Positions 35,658-42,625 of a stretch of 64,000 nucleotides of DNA are shown here, in pieces. The stretch's first letter is position 1; each line of letters starts with the position of its first letter. Origin of the DNA: Novipirellula herctigrandis (lineage in GTDB: Bacteria > Planctomycetota > Planctomycetia > Pirellulales > Pirellulaceae); assembly GCA_007859835.1 (NCBI GenBank), contig SJPJ01000001.1, positions 6,984,504-7,048,503 on the forward strand, given 5' to 3'. The position numbers were made by a program, and so were the translations under genes. Below the pieces are notes generated by a model, which was given only the letters and a program-made list of their open reading frames with translations, did not search any database and was not told where the DNA came from.

Positions 35658-36074
35658 GCAAGAGGGTCAATCGAGAAACGCCGGTTCGAATCCGCGGCTC
35701 CAAAACCACTTGCGGGAGTGGTTCTGGGCCTGCGATTCTTTGGCGACAGTTCTATGCATCGACGGCCCTCGAGGTCGCTCCCCACCGCAGGTCGGGTTAG
35801 TCTCATCGGCGAAACGAGGCAATTTTTTCGGGTTGTTCCGGTTCACAGGGTCAGACAAACTCGGAGGTCGGACGTCCGAGTTGGCGAGAAACTGAGAAAA
35901 CCGCCGTTTTTGCTCGTTTAGGGAAGACTGGGCATTGCATGCGTGCCACCCGGACAGGTAAACTTCCGCTCTTTCGTCGACAGACGCGACGAAGAGTGTA
36001 GAAAACATGTATAAAAATACGATTTCCTTTCCTACAGGGGAGTTGAAAGAGACAAACATGAAACCGGAGACAAA
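35658..36074. other. Intergenic region before rpsU, with a hairpin and a tRNA-like T-arm
   Basis: About 415 bases without a convincing gene. Bases 35681-35694 read CCGGTTCGAATCCG and are followed by CGGCTCC, which resembles the T-arm and 3' acceptor end of a tRNA. No D-arm or anticodon arm precedes it. Just after, AACCACT (35704-35710) and AGTGGTT (35717-35723) form a perfect 7-bp stem; on the minus strand it is followed by TTTT, so it could be a terminator for minus-strand transcription. The promoter of rpsU should also lie here. Confidence 0.45.
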
Positions 36075-36269
36075 ATGGTTAAGTTAGTGGTTCGAGATCG
36101 CGAAACGATTCAGGAGGCAGTACGTCGGTTTAGAAAGTTGGTAGAACGAAGCGGCATCAAAAAAGAGATGCGTCGTCGCGAGTACTACGAAAAACCCAGC
36201 GAAACAAACCGTCGAAACCGTCTGCGAGCGGAACGCCGAGCACGCCGAACCCGATTGCTTAGTCGATAG
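36075..36269 (+). CDS. rpsU: 30S ribosomal protein bS21
   Basis: Short, very basic protein of 64 residues matching bS21 in length and motif. [19 protein letters not shown] is the N-terminal strand and first helix. [19 protein letters not shown] is the highly conserved middle block (R-R-x-x-Y-Y-E-K-P-S). The C-terminal tail is Arg-rich. GGAGA lies about 8 bases before the ATG. bS21 sits at the 30S platform and helps Shine-Dalgarno recognition in early initiation. It stands alone, with a terminator-like hairpin immediately downstream and the tRNA-Val gene about 100 bases further. Confidence 0.95.
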   Translation: MVKLVVRDRETIQEAVRRFRKLVERSGIKKEMRRREYYEKPSETNRRNRLRAERRARRTRLLSR

Positions 36270-36282
36270 TCTCTCCGATAGT

Positions 36283-36306
36283 GGCCTTTCCCGAAGGCCC
36301 CATTTT
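36283..36306 (+). terminator. Probable rho-independent terminator of rpsU
   Basis: GGCCTT (36283-36288) and AAGGCC (36294-36299) form a perfect stem with loop TCCCG, followed by CCATTTTG. It lies 14 bases after the rpsU stop. Confidence 0.7.
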
Positions 36307-36373
36307 GTCTAAAAACCGCCGAAATTCAGATCGAGCGGGTGTCGCTGAAAGCCGAATAGGATAGTAGCGAATC

Positions 36374-36447
36374 GGGCGTTTGGCTCAGTTGGTTAGAGCA
36401 CCTCGTTTACACCGAGGGGGTCGGGGGTTCGAGTCCCTCAACGCCCA
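36374..36447 (+). tRNA. tRNA-Val (anticodon TAC)
   Basis: The 74-base gene folds as a standard cloverleaf. The acceptor stem pairs GGGCGTT with AACGCCC, and the D-arm GCTCAGTTGGTTAGAGC is canonical. The anticodon stem CCTCG/CGAGG encloses loop TTTACAC (anticodon TAC, reading GTA and other valine codons). The T-arm is GGGGGTTCGAGTCCCTC. CCA is not encoded. The 3' half is overlapped on the minus strand by the C-terminus of a broken tyrosine integrase, so this tRNA is the likely attachment site of an integrated element. Confidence 0.95.
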
Positions 36448-37057
36448 CTGATGGGTTTCCATCATTCTTTTCCCGTCACTCAGGCGGTTTGCGTGTGGTC
36501 CACAACATGGTTGATTCGCCGTGATGGACTCAGATTCACCCTGATTTGGTCCACAATGTGGTCCACAACTTTCGGTCGCCTCCGACGATTCGCCTTTCTC
36601 GGCATCGTCGCTACCAACAGCTGGGCAAGGCATCGAAGCAGCCTTACGACGGCTTTCCTCGGTTGCCATTGCGTAGTACTTCCCAAATCACCGCGGGCGA
36701 ATTTCCCACCCAGGCGGCCACGTCCACAACATCGTGCTTGGCGGCAAGTAGATCCGTGATCGCTGATTTGCGTCCGTTGCTGAACAAGTTCGGCCATGGC
36801 TCGATTCCTGCTCGGCTCAAAATTTTGTCCACTGCGGACCGGATCGCCGAATCACTGGTATTCATGAATCGTGGAAACACGACAGCGGACAGTGGCGTTT
36901 CGATGCCAGGTTTGGCCGACGTCGCCAAGTCCTCCAAGTACGGACGTAGGCAGGCAGGATTTGGTGCTGAACACAGGCCCCGTTTGCGGAGTTGTTCAGG
37001 TGTAACCAACTTCACGTCGCTAGGATTTTCGGGTGATGAAAATTCAACAGAACACGC
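36385..37057 (-). pseudogene. Frameshifted, truncated tyrosine integrase at tRNA-Val
   Basis: Two adjoining minus-strand frames together read as the catalytic half of a planctomycete-type phage integrase. The first (37015 to about 36688) has RPYLEDL, then RAGIEPWPNLFSNGRKSA and VDVAAWVGNSPAVI. The next frame continues GKYYAMATEESRRKAAS and ends DSNPRPPRCKRGALTN inside the tRNA-Val gene. Deleting one base of the AAA run at 36685-36687 (TTT on the coding strand) joins them as AVIGKYYAMATEE, matching the family G-N-S-x-x-V-x-x-x-H-Y-x-x-x-T-E-E block with the catalytic Tyr. The N-terminal DNA-binding half is missing: an in-frame stop lies where the fragment meets the pectate-lyase gene. This marks an old integration into the tRNA; a partner att copy was not found by eye. 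Confidence 0.8.
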
Positions 37058-39466
37058 TTAGTCATTTGGCGTGGATTGTCGCCATAGAATCGGATCTTCA
37101 TTGTTGGGCAACCGGATTTCTTGGCCGTCGTTGATGACCATCAAAGGTGAATACGACGTGTAGGGCTGCGCTGGATATCTCCGGTATGCCATTGATATTG
37201 GCGACGTCTGACGCGCATTAAACTGGTCACTCATGTTGGTGAGAGTGATGTTTTGGCAATCGACAAACACATAGTGGGCTGAGCCTCTCAATGGCGTCGC
37301 ATTTCCACCATGACCGAAGATGTTGATATTGTTTGAGTCCTGAACCTTTAGAAAACGCGTCTGGTATTCGGTTTTGACACCGTAGACGTTAACGTTGGCG
37401 CAGTTTCTGAACTCACATTGAGCGTAGGAATCAGCGTGCTGAGCGTGAAGATGATAGAACGCCAGTGGACCTTGGGTGTTTTCGACCAACACATGGCGAT
37501 AGTCGTCCGTTTCTTCTGCGAGCCCGTGAATAAAGAAATTGTACCACTTGCCGCCGCCATGTCCGCTGATTCGTACCGCAGGTGCTGAGTATCGGAACTT
37601 GTCAATTCCCTCTTTTTGACGGCGTGGATAACCGTAGAGATGTGTGCGCGCGATGTGCGGCGAGCGGACAATGGAAGACCCTCCGCAACGCCACGAAAGT
37701 GCATAGAATGGCATGGTGCCATCGAGTCGCTCAACCGTTTCGGTGGGAGCTTCATCGGTCAGCAATATTCCCAGACGAAAGAGGGTCGTATCGGCATCGG
37801 CGGTGTTGGCCGTTTCGACTAATGGCTTGAGCACATCTCCTTTGCCAAGTTCGCCATAGGGAGCCCGAGTCATGATATTCGATAAATGCTGGGCTACTCC
37901 AATCAGCTTGGTTGATGGTCGCAATCGAATGGTGTCGGTGACGCGATAGTAACCTTTGGGCAAGAACACGATTTCATGTTCGTCGATGGCCTTTTGCAAA
38001 GTGCTGGTGTCGTCGGTAACGCCATCACCCGCTGCGTTGTAGGGAGGCGACTTTACATTGATTGCCTTTGCATTTTGGAACGAAGCAAATGAGTCGCTCC
38101 AAAGATGCCGAGCGGTTAGGTCCTGCGGTGGCGTGTTGCCGGATTGCGCTTCCAGATAAGTTAGAGATGAACGTTCGCCGTTTATGTAGACTGATTCCTG
38201 AAAATGGTGATGCTTGAAGTTTGGTGGTTGGATCGGATAAGCCAATTCTTTGATGTGCATCCATCCCGTCGGATTCGCTGCGATTCCCTGTACGACATTC
38301 CTCGCTTGCTCCACGTACACATTGCGCATATAGAAGCTCTTCTCTGCCTCACACACCGAGCCACCTAACTCTCCGGTGAATTGAATGACGCTATCGATCA
38401 GGGCCAAACCACCGTTGTATGGGTTGGCTGGATAATCGCGTTCCAAGCGAATCACGGGCCCGCTATTTTTCGTTAGTATCCGCCATCCGACTGCGACGAG
38501 TGGTCCCCTTGATTTGTTGACCAGCGCAGCTTCCGTCTGGTTGATCAAGGTGATACCGACCATCGTAGGCGTCGGCTGAGTCCCAGAGCCATCGACACGA
38601 GATTCAGGCGGAAAACCATGCGTGTCGATTCCGATCCGACCGCCTCGAATGGTGATATTGTGATGACTACCACCGCTGCCCGCCGCGCCGAGCATTCCTG
38701 TGTGACCGTGGGTTGCGTCGATGGTTACGTTTTGAGCGCTAGAACCCTCGGCGGCTTGCATACGAAGTCCAACGGCCCCGGCGTTTCCTTCGCCAATAAC
38801 GATATCAATGTCGGAAAAAACTTGGTTGTAATTGATGTTCGCTTGTGGGTGTAGCGGTCCCTGTTGGTAATCTCCTTTGTCGAAACCATAGTTGCAATTG
38901 GTGAAATGCACCGCGATCTTGAGTTGCTCTGGATCGGAGAAACCCGGCGACCGCGGTGCGAGCAATAGCGCCGAACGTTGTTCTGGTGCGCTAGAGCCCA
39001 CCAGAACGCATGGGAAATTTGCTGCGCTCGTCACGCGTCCATTGCCACGCATCGTTAGCTTCTGGCGGCACTCGATCGTATCGGATATTAGGTAAGTTCC
39101 GCCCGGGAAAAAGACGACCATCTGATGATCGCGGGCAAAGTTGATTGCGGCTTGGATTGCCTCGGTTGCGTCGTGTTGTCCTAAGCGGTCGGCACGAAAC
39201 GGCGCCGCCGTGACATCAACTAGTCCCAGCTCCGCCATCGATTGGTTGGCGAGTTCTGCGGGCACGTCCAAACAAATGCCCTCGGCGACTGGCTCTTCAA
39301 CACGACGATGAATATAGGGTAGATACTCGGCCAACTGCTGTTTGGTCATATTGTTGCGTCGGCGGACGAGCTCCTGGGTCTCGGGGCTTAACAGCTCTTG
39401 TCCCCAGGCCGCTGCGTGGCAAATAACAGTCGCAAGATAGAATAGCGTGGCGAGGCGTTTCAGCAT
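37058..39466 (-). CDS. Secreted pectate-lyase-3 type beta-helix protein
   Basis: Secreted protein of about 802 residues. The start is placed at ATG 39466 (MLKRLATLFYLATVICHAAA), which gives a typical signal peptide with cleavage near AWG-QE. The longer frame adds seven codons only. Two copies of the pectate_lyase_3 opening motif are visible. One is near residue 100 (ATEAIQAAINFARDHQMVVF, then FPGGTYLISDTIE). The other is near 480 (GDGVTDDTSTLQKAIDEHEI, then FLPKGYYRVTDTIRL). Between and after them are short beta-strand repeats of the parallel beta-helix type (NVYVEQARNVVQGI, NVYGVKTEYQTRFLKVQDSN). Family members cleave or bind uronic-acid polysaccharides; the catalytic site cannot be placed here. 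It abuts the integrase relic and may be element cargo. Confidence 0.8.
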   Translation of the reverse strand: MLKRLATLFYLATVICHAAAWGQELLSPETQELVRRRNNMTKQQLAEYLPYIHRRVEEPVAEGICLDVPAELANQSMAELGLVDVTAAPFRADRLGQHDATEAIQAAINFARDHQMVVFFPGGTYLISDTIECRQKLTMRGNGRVTSAANFPCVLVGSSAPEQRSALLLAPRSPGFSDPEQLKIAVHFTNCNYGFDKGDYQQGPLHPQANINYNQVFSDIDIVIGEGNAGAVGLRMQAAEGSSAQNVTIDATHGHTGMLGAAGSGGSHHNITIRGGRIGIDTHGFPPESRVDGSGTQPTPTMVGITLINQTEAALVNKSRGPLVAVGWRILTKNSGPVIRLERDYPANPYNGGLALIDSVIQFTGELGGSVCEAEKSFYMRNVYVEQARNVVQGIAANPTGWMHIKELAYPIQPPNFKHHHFQESVYINGERSSLTYLEAQSGNTPPQDLTARHLWSDSFASFQNAKAINVKSPPYNAAGDGVTDDTSTLQKAIDEHEIVFLPKGYYRVTDTIRLRPSTKLIGVAQHLSNIMTRAPYGELGKGDVLKPLVETANTADADTTLFRLGILLTDEAPTETVERLDGTMPFYALSWRCGGSSIVRSPHIARTHLYGYPRRQKEGIDKFRYSAPAVRISGHGGGKWYNFFIHGLAEETDDYRHVLVENTQGPLAFYHLHAQHADSYAQCEFRNCANVNVYGVKTEYQTRFLKVQDSNNINIFGHGGNATPLRGSAHYVFVDCQNITLTNMSDQFNARQTSPISMAYRRYPAQPYTSYSPLMVINDGQEIRLPNNEDPILWRQSTPND

Positions 39467-39811
39467 GATGTCACCAAGATGATTCAAAATTTGTTCGATA
39501 CAACGCGTTCGAAATAGGTCGTATCGCTAAGATCAATGCACGCAAGAACATCGTAGGGCGGGGAAAGGATATTGTGAAATTCGCTCGGCTGAGAGCCCCC
39601 CAAGCGAAGTGTGTGGTCGGCGATGTCCATTGATAACGATTTGCCGACTTGATCGTCGTCATATTTCGTTATTACATTGTCATCGGCGAGCGACCAATTC
39701 TACCATATCCGTTCGCATTTACCTACAATATTCACTTAGTCAGCAGGGACGATAAAGGAAATCGGTCTGCACCGCAAAATCGCCTTTTACAAATACACAC
39801 GACGCTTCGAA

Positions 39812-40798
39812 ATGAGTACACCGATGATACGAGTTTTCGTTTGGGCTGCTTTCGCAGTGTTGCTGACACCCAGTGTAACATTATGCCAACAACAAGCACG
39901 CTTGCACCGCATTGATACGAAAAATGCGAACGGACTGCGGGAACTATTGAGGCACGACGGTGCTACGATGCCACTGGTCAGTGCACACCGCGGCGGCGCG
40001 GTCGCCAACTATCCTGAGAATTGTATTGCAACGTTTGAGCACACACTTCAAAGTGGATTTTCGATTTTGGAAATCGATTTGCAGTACACCAAGGATCGAC
40101 AAATTGTGTTACACCACGATCGCACGCTCGATCGTACGACAAGCGGAACGGGGCCCGTTTCCGATCGGAGCTTGCAACAGCTGCAGCATCTGCGTTTGAA
40201 AGATAACGCGGGCAACGTGACTAAGTATCTGATGCCGACATTGGACGAAACGCTGCGTTGGGCTCGTGGCAAGACAATCCTTATTCTGGACAAAAAGAAC
40301 GTTCAGGTTGAAGATTGTGTCAAGAAGATTCAAGAGCACCAAGCGCATGGCTACGCGATGATCATGGCTTACAATTTTGAAGATATCCGAACCTGTCACC
40401 GACTGGATCCTGACATCATGATGGAAGTGATGATCGGAAACTCACAAAGGTTACGTGGGTTTCGTGAGTCGGGAGTGCCTTGGGATCGAATTGTCGCGTT
40501 TGTCGGACACGATGTGCCACGCGACGCAGATCTTCTGAGGCGTCTTCATGCAAATGGTGTTTGCTGCATGGCGGGTACCTCACGAAACCTCGATCGGCAA
40601 CTTCGTAATGCTAACGAGCAGGAATGTACAATGCTGAGAGCGGAATATCAAAGTCGGCTTGACTTTGGTATCGATTTGATAGAGACCGATTTGCCAGTTG
40701 CGTTGAGTGCTTTGATTTATGATCTGCAGGACATTCCTGAATCAAAGGCTCGTTTCTTTTTCTTGCCGACCAACGGTCAGACCTCGGCGTCCCAGTGA
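39812..40798 (+). CDS. Secreted glycerophosphodiester phosphodiesterase (GDPD)
   Basis: GDPD-family protein of 328 residues that should hydrolyse glycerophosphodiesters to glycerol-3-phosphate and an alcohol. A signal peptide is present (MIRVFVWAAFAVLLTPSVTL). Catalytic residues: H59-R60 in SAHRGGAVANYPENC, E69-N70, metal ligands E87 and D89 in ILEIDLQYTKD, and H102-D103 in VLHHDRTLDRTTSGTG, the second catalytic histidine. The C-terminal strand FGIDLIETDLP is the usual barrel end. The domain is complete for this family, so activity is likely. It stands alone with spacers of about 320 and 460 bases. Confidence 0.9.
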   Translation: MSTPMIRVFVWAAFAVLLTPSVTLCQQQARLHRIDTKNANGLRELLRHDGATMPLVSAHRGGAVANYPENCIATFEHTLQSGFSILEIDLQYTKDRQIVLHHDRTLDRTTSGTGPVSDRSLQQLQHLRLKDNAGNVTKYLMPTLDETLRWARGKTILILDKKNVQVEDCVKKIQEHQAHGYAMIMAYNFEDIRTCHRLDPDIMMEVMIGNSQRLRGFRESGVPWDRIVAFVGHDVPRDADLLRRLHANGVCCMAGTSRNLDRQLRNANEQECTMLRAEYQSRLDFGIDLIETDLPVALSALIYDLQDIPESKARFFFLPTNGQTSASQ

Positions 40799-41259
40799 GT
40801 GCGTGTCCGGATCGGGCGCAGGCATGAAGCAAAACAGATTAACGGGTTTTTTGAATGCGGCCCATTTGAATACGGCCCATTCAAACGCGGAGCGTCATCG
40901 AGTTGCCTTCGGAAACAGATGAGAAAACACCATAAGATGTAGACCATTGATAACCGGACTCTGCCAAGCGGACTAAGTTTCATCCGTAATCGCATCGCTT
41001 TTGACATTCTTCTTAACAGCAGAGCGATCGTCCGAGAATGCAGTGTGAGGATGCAAAACGAGTTATTGAAGATTCCTGGGGAGCGTGAACGGTTCGCATG
41101 CATGCAGCGTTAACGTTTCAAACGGTGTGACGAAATCGGAGCGTTCGTTCCGCGGCGCAACGGTTGTCGCTCGGTATCGCTCGTGTTAGATTTCGATGGC
41201 GGGCGCTACTACCGTTCAAGTTGCGAGGCGCGTTTCGAAACACACCATGGACATAGCTA
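40799..41259. other. Intergenic region before the universal stress gene
   Basis: About 460 bases without a gene. A short imperfect direct repeat is seen near 40855-40895 (GCGGCCCATTTGAA followed by ACGGCCCATTCAAA). The promoter for the stress locus is expected near the right end, but no site could be assigned. Confidence 0.5.
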
Positions 41260-42228
41260 ATGCGACATCTAAAAAAATTCTTGGTCGATGCGGACGGAGA
41301 CAATGCTACGAATGTCATTCAAGCGGCGATTGCTACAGCAAAACGGATGGGGGCTGAACTGACCTTGGTTTCCGTCGTGCCGCCTGCGGAAACTCAAGTT
41401 CGGATTTCCTCCAAATTGATTGGTTTGGATCAAGTACAGAAGATGATGGTTGAGCAGCGGCAGTCACAGCTTGAAACGCTCGCTGCCCAGAGTGGTGAAA
41501 ACATTAACACGCGGGTATTGGTCGGAGACCCGACTACGCCGATCATCCAATTGGTCTGTGATGAGGATTACGATCTTCTGATCAAGGCACCTGCGCCCTG
41601 TCACGGACTTAGGGAACAATTGTTTGGCGGAGCCGACATGCGATTAATTCGGGCGTGTCCGTGCACCGTGTGCATCGCGCGTCCTAAACTGGACTCCAAT
41701 TCAGAAAGTTCGGGGAAGATCGTTGCGGCTGTCGAATATGATTATGGAAATGAATACAAAGCAAACCTGAATCAGTCGATCCTAGATGGTGTTGCGTTTG
41801 CGGCGACATTCGACCCTTCGATCACGGAAGTAGATATTGTTTATGCGTGGTCAGTATACGGCGAGTCTTTTTTGCGATCCGAGCGTCGTCCTGACCTGAT
41901 CGAGGAGTTGGACCGTATCACCGAGGCTGAGGAGGCTCGTAGCCGAGAGTGGTTAGCAGCTTTGGTGAATCGGTTCCGCGACGGATTGGATGATCACTAC
42001 GCCGATCGTTTCAAGCCAAATACAAAACTGTTGCATGGAGATCCGGTTCAGGTGATTCCCGAATATGTACAGCAGGTCAATGCGGACTTGTTGACGCTTG
42101 GCACTCGGTCCCGTTCGGGAGTGACCGGAATGTTGGTTGGGAACACAGCCGAGGCGATTCTGACGCGAGTCAGCTGTTCCGTGGTTGTGCAAAAACCGAT
42201 TGGGTTCCAGGCCCCCAAGCTTTCCTGA
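41260..42228 (+). CDS. Universal stress protein with two UspA domains
   Basis: Tandem USP of 322 residues, cytoplasmic. The first domain (about 1-145) starts MRHLKKFLVDADGDNATNVI and ends with LIRACPCTVCIARP. Its ATP-binding Gly motif is poorly kept (APAPCHGLREQLFGGADMRL). The second domain (about 150-310) keeps the nucleotide-binding motif G-x2-G-x9-G-(S/T): GTRSRSGVTGMLVGNTAEAI. The layout of one degenerate and one ATP-binding domain is common in stress regulators, including those of the mycobacterial DosR set. It is followed on the same strand by a CtpF-like P-type ATPase and a CBS-domain protein. A perfect hairpin lies 30 bases after its stop, so the three genes need not share one transcript. 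Confidence 0.9.
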   Translation: MRHLKKFLVDADGDNATNVIQAAIATAKRMGAELTLVSVVPPAETQVRISSKLIGLDQVQKMMVEQRQSQLETLAAQSGENINTRVLVGDPTTPIIQLVCDEDYDLLIKAPAPCHGLREQLFGGADMRLIRACPCTVCIARPKLDSNSESSGKIVAAVEYDYGNEYKANLNQSILDGVAFAATFDPSITEVDIVYAWSVYGESFLRSERRPDLIEELDRITEAEEARSREWLAALVNRFRDGLDDHYADRFKPNTKLLHGDPVQVIPEYVQQVNADLLTLGTRSRSGVTGMLVGNTAEAILTRVSCSVVVQKPIGFQAPKLS

Positions 42229-42625
42229 TTTGTAAAGGTGCGGTTTGTTCCGCATCGCGAATCCGTGCCATTACGGATTCCCGAGGCTTTCACGCCAATG
42301 TTGGCATCGAAAGCTTAGGACGCTGCATCCAAAGCCGTGAGCGTTATGAATGCGCATCTTTGCGATAAGTGAGGCATGATCGAGCGGGGTGAGTTGCCGC
42401 ATGCAAAACGCCAAAACACGGGCCGGTAGACGCGTCAGGTGTCGCAATGAACCAATTCGCATTTTGGCTTCTCACTCATGGTAGGATGTTCAATGCCCGA
42501 TAGGTTGCGAAGGCATCTTCGGGGCGGATGGATCCTGTTCAAGTTACAAGCAAAAAGTGATTTCGGATCGTGATCGGTTGTGCATTGGGTACGAACACCG
42601 AAGCATCGTGCAGGGAGATTGTCAA
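42229..42625. other. Intergenic region between USP and P-type ATPase genes
   Basis: About 400 bases. Apart from the hairpin at 42259-42280, no gene or repeat was seen. The GGGAG ribosome site of the ATPase lies at its right end. Confidence 0.5.
42259..42280 (+). terminator. Hairpin downstream of the USP gene
   Basis: GAATCCGT (42259-42266) pairs perfectly with ACGGATTC (42273-42280) across loop GCCATT. No long T-run follows, so it is a terminator candidate only. Confidence 0.5.

Noticed and set aside
35650-35702. Possible tRNA ending GGTTCGAATCCGCGGCTCC
   Set aside because: The T-arm-like motif is present and GGAGTTG upstream can pair with CGGCTCC. No D-arm or anticodon arm can be folded, and the T stem has mismatches.
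35667-36059. 130-codon minus-strand frame before rpsU
   Set aside because: Contains SRGFEPAF, a text typical of frames crossing tRNA-like ends, and otherwise shows no protein pattern.
36480-36797. 105-codon minus-strand Arg-rich frame at the tRNA
   Set aside because: It is a shadow of the two frames that together make the integrase relic.
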